DNA of 11,395 nt from UBA4416 sp044340865 (GCA_044340865.1 JBIISW010000083.1:1-11395), one strand, 5' to 3'; positions 1 through 6,247 are shown, counted from the first letter of the stretch. A program made the numbers and translations. The notes: generated by a model from the letters alone, not told the origin.

Positions 1-1
1 C

Positions 2-721
2 GTTGCTTCAATTGCCGCAACCATGGCATCTAGAAAAGGAATGGTTGTTTTAAATGCTGCTGGTAACGAAGGTAGTGGCTCTTGGCTTTACATTGGCATT
101 CCTGCTGATGCAGATAGTATTTTATCCATAGGTTCGGTGAACGGATCTGGAATTCATTCCAATTTTAGTTCTCAAGGTCCAACCGCTGACGGCAGAATAA
201 AACCTGATTTGAGCACAATGGGTGAAGGATCTTATGTGTGCCAACCTGGATATAGTTTTTCTGCAGGCAACGGCACATCGTTTGCTTGCCCTATCATGGC
301 GGGTGCTGTAGCCTGTTTAATGCAAGCTCATCCTACAAAAACAAATATGCAACTAATAAATGCCATTAAAGCAACAGCATCCAAATCAACAGCACCTGAT
401 AATTTATATGGTTGGGGAATTCCAAATGTATGCGCGGCTAATGCCTATTTACAAAATGTATCATTAAACGAAAAAAGATTTGAAAGTGATTTAAAATTAT
501 TTCCCAATCCTGCAAAAAACGGCATTTCATTTGAGTTAAACCATAGTATAAACAAATTACAATTAACAGATGTATTTGGTAAGCATATTGATTTTACATT
601 AACAAGTAACGAAACTAACCATTACACCCTAAACTTTAATGCAAGTTTAGCTAACGGTATTTATTTCATTTCTATACATACAGCAAACGGAATAGTCAAT
701 TCAAAATTTATTAAAGAGTAA
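2..721 (+). CDS. Subtilisin-like S8 serine peptidase with T9SS type A sorting domain (3' part)
   Basis: The frame is open from the first bases of the window, so the N-terminal half (signal peptide, catalytic Asp and His) lies upstream. The ATG at 23 is internal, since the codons before it read as subtilase sequence. Counting from that ATG, NAAGNEG (residues 11-17) holds the oxyanion-hole Asn, and GTSFACPIMAG (84-94) holds the nucleophile Ser86. The S8 domain ends near residue 145. From about residue 157, LKLFPNPAKNG begins a C-terminal domain with the FPNP start, the 'L.DvfGk' strand and the LANGIYFI...KFIKE ending of T9SS type A sorting domains. By family knowledge the protein crosses the inner membrane by Sec and the outer membrane by T9SS, where the tail is removed and the enzyme is released or anchored at the cell surface. 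Its substrate cannot be read from the sequence. Base and codon use match the backbone genes (Asp mostly GAT). Confidence 0.93.
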   Translation, partial: VASIAATMASRKGMVVLNAAGNEGSGSWLYIGIPADADSILSIGSVNGSGIHSNFSSQGPTADGRIKPDLSTMGEGSYVCQPGYSFSAGNGTSFACPIMAGAVACLMQAHPTKTNMQLINAIKATASKSTAPDNLYGWGIPNVCAANAYLQNVSLNEKRFESDLKLFPNPAKNGISFELNHSINKLQLTDVFGKHIDFTLTSNETNHYTLNFNASLANGIYFISIHTANGIVNSKFIKE

Positions 722-879
722 ATTTAATCTTTGTAATTTTTGCCATTGTTTGTGTTATCACCAACAGCATTTTATTTTATTTATTTTCTCTAATTTATAT
801 CTAGGTGAATTCATAAAAATAGCCTAAAAAACAATTTGTTAAAAAAGTCACTTCAATACATATTTAATAGGCATTTGAT

Positions 880-887
880 TATATTTG
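880..887 (+). promoter_or_regulatory. Possible Bacteroidota -7 promoter element
   Basis: TATATTTG fits the TAnnTTTG -7 motif of Bacteroidota housekeeping promoters. It lies about 70 bases before the first cassette boundary (956), where a promoter reading into a cassette array would be expected. No clear TTG-type -33 element is seen at the normal distance, and such motifs occur by chance in AT-rich DNA. The rest of 722-955 holds no gene that I can see. Confidence 0.22.
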
Positions 888-955
888 ATTTTTAAGCTAA
901 ACGTTTATAAGCATTTATAAATAATTAAAAACGAATAAGTGGCGCATAGCGATAA

Positions 956-973
956 GTTATAGCTAATTGCGCC
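956..973 (+). other. Left boundary of cassette 1 (attC/attI 3'-end-like)
   Basis: The bases GTTATAGCTAATTGCGCC start with the same eight bases (GTTATAGC) that end the palindromic site before the caspase gene. Their reverse complement nearly matches the sequence that opens the site after this gene (GGCGCAACTAAGCTATAAC, 1533-1551): one mismatch and one extra base. Upstream of 956 there is no conserved GCTGCAAAAC block, unlike the two full sites. This boundary is therefore either a degenerate site or something like an attI end, with a breakpoint after G956. Confidence 0.5.
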
Positions 974-1712
974 GACAGAACCACAGACCTAAATATTATA
1001 TGCGACATTTTTTTTTAACGACATTAATTATATTATTAAGCTTAAACTTATTTGGACAAACTAAAGACACATTAAGACCAGTGGTTAGGAAATTTGCAGT
1101 GCTACCATCGCCTCTCGGATACATATGGCAAGGGACACATAATTTTGACTTTGGGCTACAGCCGATGATTTTACTAAATGCAAAAAACTATCATAATAAT
1201 ATTGGACTTGTAATAGCGGGAAACATAGCTGTAATAAATAAGTCAACATATTTTACACCGACAACTAAACTTAAATTGTATAAAGAATTAAGTAATAGAA
1301 AAATGGCTTGGGAGGTTTCTGTTGGGTACTCATATACAAACATTCAATCACAACTTGACAGTAGAATAACACCAGAAGCTGGAATATCATATCGTGGTTT
1401 TCATTTGACATACGGTTACAATATTCCATTATCAAATTATACCGACAACTATACAAACTCAAACAGAATAGCTTTACGTTTTTGGGGCTGGTAGAAATCT
1501 TGTAGACACGTAAGCAACGTTTAAACTAAATGGGCGCAACTAAGCTATAACAGCACCTAAAACTTATGCGGGCGACATCAAAGCATTTGCAAATTCAAGG
1601 TCGCTCCGCGAAACATATTTTCATTTTGCAAATGCCTAGAAACATAGTATCTTTATTTAAACGTTTCGGTAGACAAGTGTTCCAAAACCGCACAAGTTCT
1701 AGCTGCAAAACG
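957..1712 (+). mobile_element. Putative integron-like gene cassette 1
   Basis: If recombination cuts after the G of the GTT motif as in integrons, this 756-bp unit would be one mobile cassette: a short head, one gene (1000-1494) in the forward direction, and a trailing recombination site. Its head and the start of its trailing site are complementary over about 18 bases. The compact one-gene layout is typical of cassettes. No integrase is present in the window, so mobility is inferred. Confidence 0.5.
1000..1494 (+). CDS. Small secreted or outer-membrane protein of unknown function
   Basis: The 164-residue product starts with a typical Sec signal peptide (residues 1-19: MRHFFLTTLIILLSLNLFG, likely cut near GQ-T). 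ATG 1000 is preferred over the upstream TTG 967 because the signal sequence starts exactly there and 967 falls inside the cassette head. The mature part alternates short hydrophobic and polar stretches with many aromatic residues (for example WEVSVGYSYTNI and FHLTYGYNI) and ends in IALRFWGW, an aromatic end like that of outer-membrane beta-barrels. It resembles small porin-like Bacteroidota proteins, but I recognise no named family. The gene is alone between two recombination-like boundaries. All four Asp codons are GAC, unlike backbone genes. Confidence 0.72.
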   Translation: MRHFFLTTLIILLSLNLFGQTKDTLRPVVRKFAVLPSPLGYIWQGTHNFDFGLQPMILLNAKNYHNNIGLVIAGNIAVINKSTYFTPTTKLKLYKELSNRKMAWEVSVGYSYTNIQSQLDSRITPEAGISYRGFHLTYGYNIPLSNYTDNYTNSNRIALRFWGW

Positions 1713-1719
1713 TTATAGC
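1544..1719 (+). other. attC-like palindromic recombination site (copy 1)
   Basis: A 176-bp imperfect palindrome. Outer arms: GCTATAAC (1544-1551) and GTTATAGC (1712-1719). Next, CAGC (1551-1554) pairs with GCTG (1702-1705), leaving GCAAAAC-type bases unpaired on the right and ACC bulged on the left. Then 1558-1571 pairs with 1688-1701 at 12 of 14 positions. Inside is a perfect 11-bp stem (GCATTTGCAAA 1583-1593 with 1625-1635), then a mini-hairpin TCGC-TCC-GCGA (1601-1611). GTGTTCCAAA (1677-1686) is shared with the second copy. The layout (palindromic, asymmetric extra bases, conserved GTT at the right end) is that of integron attC sites, though longer than most and not a strict match to the GTTRRRY box. 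Confidence 0.62.
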
Positions 1720-2775
1720 CAATTTTTACGGACAGACAACAAATAGACAATATGAAAAGAATCGCAATATTAATAGGAAGTCCTGGGACACCATATTTAA
1801 ATGGAGTGCCAAAGGACATTGAAAATATTAAAAAGTATTTAAAATCATCAAATGGTGGTGGTTGGACTACGACCGAAATCAAAGAAACCGTTCTTAATCC
1901 AAGTGTTAAAGACACTTTATCACTTCTCGACAATATAAATAATGCGGACTTCGCCTTTGTTTACTATTCAGGACATGGTTTTACTGGTTCAGACAATAGA
2001 GGAAAAATAAATATAAATTCTAATGAAGTTCTAAACATTTCAGACCTTGCAAATAGATGCAAAAAACAAGTAACAATAATAGACGCGTGCCGAGGCTACG
2101 AAGCAATGTCAGGTTTTGACGGACTCTCTGAACAAGTTACATTTTCCTTTGACACTTCAAATATTGAGGATTCAAAAGCAGTGTTTAATGACTATTTAAA
2201 TTATTGTAAGGACGGGAGAGTTTTATTATTTGCTTCACAAAAGGGAGAAAATGCACAAGACACAAGTTCAGGCGGAATATTTTCTACTAATATTTTAAGG
2301 TCTGCAAAATATTTAATTGACAAATCGACAAATCCTATTGTTAACGTGCATTCTGTTTTCAATCAAGCAAAAGAACTGACTAAAAATTATCATACACCAC
2401 ATATTGAATTTACAATTAAGGACGCTTTAAATTTCCCTTTCGGAATTAAGCCCAAAAGACTTGAAAAAAGTGCTATTAAAAAAAGTTCAGAAGACAACAC
2501 AAACGCTCTTGCTGGCGTTCTTGCAGTTGTAGGAATTGCATTACTTATTGGTGCTATATTTTCAGACAATAAAAAGAAATAAAAAACTGGCTATAACAGC
2601 ACCTTTGCGTCAGCGGGCAGAAGTATAAGTTTTTTGCTTGTAATTTTGCCTGCTTCGCAGAAAGTTGTATTTTCATACAAGCAAAAAAAGAGGCAGCATT
2701 TCGGCTACTAATTTAGTTTTGTGGGTTTAGACAGTTTAGTGTTCCAAAGCCCGCCGAACGTAAAGCTGCAAAACG
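1713..2775 (+). mobile_element. Putative integron-like gene cassette 2 (caspase cargo)
   Basis: A 1063-bp unit between the GTT breakpoints of the two palindromic sites. Its head (1712-1728, GTTATAGCCAATTTTTA) is the near-perfect reverse complement of its tail (2580-2597, TAAAAAACTGGCTATAAC), which begins right at the stop codon of the caspase gene. This self-match of the two ends, different from that of cassette 1, is the signature expected of units that circularise. Mobility is inferred; no recombinase is seen here. Confidence 0.52.
1752..2582 (+). CDS. Caspase-like (peptidase C14, metacaspase/orthocaspase type) protein with C-terminal membrane helix
   Basis: The 276-residue protein opens with a beta strand, MKRIAILIG, and carries the caspase-fold dyad: His75 in FVYYSGHG and Cys113 in TIIDACRG. 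Between and after these are the usual strand-helix elements, with VLLFASQKGENAQD (157-170) and GGIFSTNIL (174-182) matching the region that forms the substrate pocket. Residues 251-270 (NALAGVLAVVGIALLIGAIF) form one hydrophobic helix followed by SDNKKK, so the protein is probably tail-anchored in the inner membrane with the protease in the cytoplasm; it has no signal peptide. Family knowledge: prokaryotic C14 peptidases usually cut after Arg/Lys, and several act in regulated cell death or antiphage defence. Its role here is inferred. The stop codon lies in the cassette's 3' pairing arm. Asp codons are 16 GAC to 1 GAT, opposite to backbone genes. Confidence 0.88.
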   Translation: MKRIAILIGSPGTPYLNGVPKDIENIKKYLKSSNGGGWTTTEIKETVLNPSVKDTLSLLDNINNADFAFVYYSGHGFTGSDNRGKININSNEVLNISDLANRCKKQVTIIDACRGYEAMSGFDGLSEQVTFSFDTSNIEDSKAVFNDYLNYCKDGRVLLFASQKGENAQDTSSGGIFSTNILRSAKYLIDKSTNPIVNVHSVFNQAKELTKNYHTPHIEFTIKDALNFPFGIKPKRLEKSAIKKSSEDNTNALAGVLAVVGIALLIGAIFSDNKKK

Positions 2776-2783
2776 TTGACGGC
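2590..2783 (+). other. attC-like palindromic recombination site (copy 2)
   Basis: Same architecture as the site at 1544-1719. It opens with GGCTATAACAGCACC (2590-2604 region, sharing CTATAACAGCACC-T with copy 1) and ends with GCTGCAAAACGTT (2765-2777), identical to copy 1. The arm 2604-2618 pairs with 2749-2764 (TTTrCGT..GCGGGC). An inner perfect 13-bp stem (TTTTTTGCTTGTA 2630-2642 with 2676-2688) surrounds a mini-hairpin CTGC-TTC-GCAG (2650-2660). GTGTTCCAAA recurs at 2739-2748 and TATTTTCAT at 2668-2676. The right outer box (GTTGACGGC) does not pair with the left one (GGCTATAAC), which fits a junction between two different cassettes. Confidence 0.62.
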
Positions 2784-2816
2784 AAGTAGGCGGACAATTC
2801 CATAAGACAAAAAACA

Positions 2817-2824
2817 TATATTTG
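2817..2824 (+). promoter_or_regulatory. Possible -7 element for the PLD gene
   Basis: TATATTTG matches TAnnTTTG and ends 18 bases before the ATG at 2843, so a transcript could start just before the gene. A matching -33 element is not evident. If real, this cassette would carry its own promoter. Confidence 0.22.
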
Positions 2825-2842
2825 ACGAATAAACATTAAGAC

Positions 2843-3667
2843 ATGGCAAAATTCTTAGAAGGCAACGAGCTCAATTCTGAAATTGGAAAAATATTTAAAA
2901 ACGCTGACTATAAGCTCATACTTATTTCGCCTTACATTAAGTTGCATCATCGTTATGCTGACGAGCTAAAAGCAAAAGCATATAATGACAAACTTGAAAT
3001 AATTGTTGTCTTTGGTAAAAATGAAAAGGACATAACAAAAAGCTTGACGGCCGAAGATCTCGAATTCTTTAAGCAATTTCCGGACATTGAAATAAGATAC
3101 GAAAAAAGACTTCACGCTAAGTTCTACGCCAATGAAAGTTCGCAAATATTGACGTCTATGAATCTTTATGACTTCTCGCAAGATCAGAACATTGAAGTTG
3201 GCGTAAAAACTGAATTTAGTTTGCTAGGTAATTTAGCAAGCAAGTTGATTTCTAGCGACAGCAACGTTGACCAAGACGCGTGGACTTATTTCCTTAAAGT
3301 AATTGAACATAGTGATCTTCTATTCAAAAATACGCCTGAGTATGAAAGTGGACTTTTGGGTTTGACCAAAAAGTATAAAGGTATTAAGAATGAGGTTGAC
3401 AAAATAACCGAGCATTTTTCAAAGACTGTTTCTACAAAGACTTCGACCTATAAAACTACTTCTCCCAAGACCTCTGTTTCTGATAACATATGCGGCTATT
3501 GCATTCGGACATGCGAAAAAATTGAGTTTAATATTCAAAAACCTTATTCCGACAAAGCATATAAAAGTTGGGCACAATATAAAAACCCAAACTACAAAGA
3601 AAAATTTTGCCACAAAACAGGTAAGCCATCTGACGGCAAAACTTCTATGGCAAATCCAATTCTATAG
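2843..3667 (+). CDS. Phospholipase D-like (HKD) protein with Cys-rich C-terminal zinc-ribbon-like tail
   Basis: In this 274-residue protein, residues 1-125 look like a single PLD unit: an N-terminal strand KLILISPYIK (24-33), LEIIVVFG (51-58), then the motif H91-A-K93 followed by the ILTSMNLYDFS segment (102-112) and NIEVG (116-120). Bacterial proteins with one such motif usually act as dimers and are often nucleases; substrate is not readable here. A Ser/Thr/Lys-rich linker (194-212) leads to a tail with C217-x2-C220, C224 and C256-H257, which may bind zinc. The protein ends at TAG 3665 soon after KTSMANPIL. From memory of similar tails, the end may be a few residues short, and the same frame stays open for 78 codons after the stop. 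Its 5' edge is an attC-like site; a 3' site was not found. Asp codons are 12 GAC to 4 GAT. Confidence 0.8.
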   Translation: MAKFLEGNELNSEIGKIFKNADYKLILISPYIKLHHRYADELKAKAYNDKLEIIVVFGKNEKDITKSLTAEDLEFFKQFPDIEIRYEKRLHAKFYANESSQILTSMNLYDFSQDQNIEVGVKTEFSLLGNLASKLISSDSNVDQDAWTYFLKVIEHSDLLFKNTPEYESGLLGLTKKYKGIKNEVDKITEHFSKTVSTKTSTYKTTSPKTSVSDNICGYCIRTCEKIEFNIQKPYSDKAYKSWAQYKNPNYKEKFCHKTGKPSDGKTSMANPIL

Positions 3668-4134
3668 GCGAATACCGAAAGAAAATGGTATGCGCCCAAT
3701 ATACCCAAAACAGCACATACTTCCAATTTTTTGCCTGTTAGCACTCAAATGCGTAACTTAACAAAGAAAAAAACTTTGAGTATCTTCAAACAGTTAATGT
3801 TAATGGGCCAATTGCTTCAAAATAGTTTATACATTATTATTAAAACTTCTCGAACATATCCGAACTTTCTCGAACCTATCCGCATTCTTATAGGGACTTT
3901 TTGAGATAATAAAATCCAACAAAAACCATTACGAGTTGGTCAAAACTAATTTGGGATTGTAAAGAATAATGCAGGCCAAATATTGGTATATGCTAGTATA
4001 TATTGGGTATATATTCTTGGTACATTTGTACAAATAAAGAGTCAAAAATATTCTGAAATTTTAGACTAAAATTTGAAGAAAATTTTTCTGGAGGGATTAG
4101 TCATATTAGTGGAAGTTATATTTTTTTTAGCTCC
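3668..4134. other. Gene-poor stretch after the cassette block
   Basis: No confident gene. The frame of the PLD gene stays open after its TAG up to TGA 3902-3904 (78 codons), including a possible 51-residue ORF from ATG 3749; it has no recognisable domain. The stretch also holds a 20-bp-period repeat (3847-3882) and AT-rich TATAT-type repeats near 3985-4015. No palindromic site like those at 1544 and 2590 and no sequence complementary to the head of the PLD unit (GTTGACGGCAAG...) could be found, so the right end of the block seems eroded. Confidence 0.5.
3847..3882 (+). repeat. Two tandem 20-bp-period repeats
   Basis: TTCTCGAACATATCCG (3847-3862) recurs as TTCTCGAACCTATCCG (3867-3882), 15 of 16 identical, spaced 20 bp start to start. 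Evenly spaced direct repeats next to a mobile block could be binding sites for a recombinase or regulator, or simply a small duplication. Nothing further can be told from two copies. Confidence 0.55.
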
Positions 4135-4413
4135 TTAAATTACAGGTGGTATAAAATCGGTTGCTTCATTCTCAAATACTTTTATTTCTCCGCCTTCATA
4201 AATTGCCACAACAGTCTTTTTATTTGTTTTTGTTTTAGTTCGGAGTAATAGAATTAAGTCAACAATTTCAGTTTTATTCACCCAATTGAATTTAATTTCA
4301 TGAGGCTCAAATGCCCTTAACGTTGTTAAAATTTCACCGGTTTTTAGAATATTTACCACCTCAACATGTCTCTTGTCCAAAGGCAATAAATATTGTTTCA
4401 AATTTTCTTTCAT
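4135..4413 (-). CDS. Small protein of unknown function
   Basis: A 92-residue ORF on the minus strand, ATG at 4413-4411 and TAA at 4137-4135. I do not recognise it. The sequence is mixed charged and hydrophobic with predicted strands (VEVVNILKTGEILTTL, TVVAIYEGGEIKVFE) and one hydrophobic stretch, IVDLILLL, too short for a membrane helix; no signal peptide. The pattern looks like a small soluble beta-rich domain. It lies alone, divergent from the WYL regulator at 4641 with 227 bases between, and its 3' end faces the gene-poor stretch. The ordered codon pattern over 92 residues and the clean start make a real gene likely, but homologs would be needed for proof. Confidence 0.55.
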   Translation of the reverse strand: MKENLKQYLLPLDKRHVEVVNILKTGEILTTLRAFEPHEIKFNWVNKTEIVDLILLLRTKTKTNKKTVVAIYEGGEIKVFENEATDFIPPVI

Positions 4414-4572
4414 TCAAATGGTTCTATTAAATTTTACAAATAAAATTAGCACGTTTAACAATTTAATAGTAGGTATATTTTCTAATTTTATAAACAATTA
4501 AATATTAAAAGCAATTCACAGTTCAATCGAAATACTCGAATTATTTTTTCATGTTTTAAATAGCTTTAATTT

Positions 4573-4590
4573 TGGTTAAAACTTTAACCA
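4573..4590. promoter_or_regulatory. Palindromic operator candidate upstream of the WYL regulator
   Basis: TGGTTAAAACTTTAACCA has perfect 8-bp arms around a 2-base centre. It lies 50 bases before the WYL gene start (4641), in the intergenic region shared with the divergent small gene. Regulators with an N-terminal HTH and a WYL domain commonly bind such dyads and repress their own promoter. Binding by this protein is an inference. Confidence 0.45.
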
Positions 4591-4640
4591 TATCGTTTTT
4601 ACGTTTTAATTTCTATATTTACTAGACCAATATTTTTACT

Positions 4641-5696
4641 ATGCCTCCTCCAAGCGAAGCTGCCTTGCGTTATGCCATAATCGATCGTTGTTTAACGAAT
4701 TTGTATAAACCATTCCCAACCATGAATGATTTAAAATACACGATTGAACGCGAACTTAAAACATCTGTTTCGACTGCTACGATTCAAAAAGATATTGCGC
4801 AAATGAAAAAAGGAGAAGATGAAGATGGATACAACGCACCAATCAAATTTAAGCGCTCCAACCAAGGTTATTATTACGATTTAGAAAAGTATCCAAATTT
4901 CACGATTCGTTCATTAGGCTTAAATGAAAAAGAATCTGAAGCTATTGAATTAGCTGCTAGTGTTCTTCAACAATTTAAAGGTATAAAAGTAAACGATACG
5001 TATAATCATGCCATTGATAAATTATATTCGTCACTCAATATTAAAAAATCGGATAAAGATAAATCGTTAACCAATGCCATTCAGCCAGAGGAAACAACTT
5101 ACATGCAAGGGATGGAGCATTTTGAGAATTTGGTTAAAAGTATTAAGAAAAAAATACCCGTTTCGTTTATACATTATTCCTACGATAAAAAATTATTTAA
5201 ATCAATCATCATTCATCCCTATTTGATGAAAGAGAGCAATAAGCGTTGGTATTTGGTTGGTTATTCGGAAGAGCATAAAGAAGTGCGTTATTTTGGTTTA
5301 GATCGTATTTATGATCCCATCCTTATTGACAGAGAATTTATAGAGCATCATGGTAAAGATTTACGTAGTTTATTTGACACTAAAATTGGATTAACAAACA
5401 TCCATTCTCAAAAAAATAAAAATGAGCCTCAAGAAATTGTATTGTGGGTTAGCAGAAAGATGGCGAATTACATTAAATCTATGCCATTGCATAAATCACA
5501 AACGCATGAAGAATACAATGGCTATGGAGACATTATGGTATCTATAACCCTTGTGCCAACTTTTGAATTGGTAGCCATGATTTTATCTTATGGCAAACAC
5601 ATTGAATTAATTTCTCCGCAATGGTTAAGAAAAGAAATTGAAGATGAATTGGAAGCATCTGTTTTAAAGTATAAACGAAAAAAACATCATGGCTAA
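4641..5696 (+). CDS. WYL-domain HTH transcriptional regulator
   Basis: A 351-residue regulator. Residues 5-80 form a winged-helix domain (AALRYAIIDRCL ... STATIQKDIAQMKK, the recognition helix near 44-56; the wing near KFKRSNQGYYY). Residues 95-130 are a helical linker. The WYL domain covers about 160-230, with KKKIPVSFIHYSY, the core W203-Y204-L205 in KRWYLVGYSE, and the conserved R in YFGLDRI (222). The C-terminal WCX-type domain runs from QEIVLWVSRKMANYI to the end. By family, WYL domains sense ligands (in some cases nucleotides or nucleic acid) and tune DNA binding; several control phage-defence or DNA-damage genes. The gene overlaps the next one by 8 bases, so the pair is probably co-translated. 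A palindrome 50 bases upstream is a likely autoregulatory site. The ligand and targets are unknown. Confidence 0.9.
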   Translation: MPPPSEAALRYAIIDRCLTNLYKPFPTMNDLKYTIERELKTSVSTATIQKDIAQMKKGEDEDGYNAPIKFKRSNQGYYYDLEKYPNFTIRSLGLNEKESEAIELAASVLQQFKGIKVNDTYNHAIDKLYSSLNIKKSDKDKSLTNAIQPEETTYMQGMEHFENLVKSIKKKIPVSFIHYSYDKKLFKSIIIHPYLMKESNKRWYLVGYSEEHKEVRYFGLDRIYDPILIDREFIEHHGKDLRSLFDTKIGLTNIHSQKNKNEPQEIVLWVSRKMANYIKSMPLHKSQTHEEYNGYGDIMVSITLVPTFELVAMILSYGKHIELISPQWLRKEIEDELEASVLKYKRKKHHG

Positions 5697-6198
5697 AGTA
5701 AAAAATCCATCTGAAAATAAAACACCGACAAAGACGTTACCTGGATTTATTATTTCAAATCCAACGCATAAGCCTTTTAGGAATGTCAATAATAATTTGC
5801 AATTGTTGCGTATCACAATTACAAAAAACGAAACGAAAGTTGATTTTGGATACCAAGCAACCAGTTATTATACGAATGGAGGTTGGATTAAAATTAGTCC
5901 AAAAACATTCATTAGACTGAAAGGAAGCAATCAAAAATTAGTATTGACTAATGCGACTAACATACCTTACGGTCCTGAAAAATTGCATTTCAATTCAAGT
6001 ATTGAGTGGCGCTATTTTTCATTACATTTTCCTTCTTTATTAGATTTAAGAGACAGTAAAAAATCTTTGATGTTTGAATCAACATCATTAGCAGTTGATG
6101 CCATTGATTTGATTGAAGCTGAGAATGGAACCGAAAATGATTTTAATTTTTACGACATTCAATTGAATGATGAAACGAAAAAATCGATGATCTATTGA
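5689..6198 (+). CDS. Small beta-rich protein of unknown function, coupled to the WYL regulator
   Basis: The 169-residue protein starts in the last 8 bases of the WYL gene (ATGGCTAA), which implies translational coupling. It has no signal peptide or membrane helix. Residues 37-155 follow a pattern I associate with an immunoglobulin-like beta domain found ahead of thioredoxin-like or peptidase domains in Bacteroidota envelope proteins: LRITITKNETKVDF (40-53), a G-G-W-I-x-I strand (64-69), TFIRL then a Lys-containing turn, IPYGPE (92-97), YFSLHFPSL (109-117), and an ending DLIEA...FNFYDIQL (140-159). In those proteins the domain is usually one part of a longer exported protein. Here it stands alone and, as read, would stay in the cytoplasm. 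It might be the partner or sensor for the WYL regulator, but no function can be assigned. Confidence 0.78.
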   Translation: MAKVKNPSENKTPTKTLPGFIISNPTHKPFRNVNNNLQLLRITITKNETKVDFGYQATSYYTNGGWIKISPKTFIRLKGSNQKLVLTNATNIPYGPEKLHFNSSIEWRYFSLHFPSLLDLRDSKKSLMFESTSLAVDAIDLIEAENGTENDFNFYDIQLNDETKKSMIY

Positions 6199-6247
6199 TT
6201 TAGATTATTTATTTGAAAATGGTAATTATCCTCATCATTTGTTATTT

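Noticed and set aside
967..999. TTG start adding 11 residues to the small envelope protein
   Set aside because: It falls in the cassette head and would bury the signal peptide; ATG 1000 starts it exactly.
1595..1933. 112-codon open frame on the minus strand across the first palindromic site and the start of the caspase gene
   Set aside because: It crosses a structured repeat and lies antisense to a clear caspase N-terminus; the product has no recognisable pattern.
3522..3761. 79-codon plus-strand frame overlapping the PLD tail
   Set aside because: Out-of-frame shadow: the Cys-rich tail is encoded in the PLD frame to 3667, so a frameshift extension is not needed.
3697..3770. Possible third attC-like site (AACAGCACAT ... 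TTTGCCTG) after the PLD gene
   Set aside because: Only short words are shared with the two real sites; no stems, no GCTGCAAAACGTT and no match to the head of the PLD unit.
4001..4028. TACATTTG at 4021 as a plus-strand promoter
   Set aside because: Fits TAnnTTTG but the -33 spacing is wrong and no plus-strand gene follows before the minus-strand gene at 4135.
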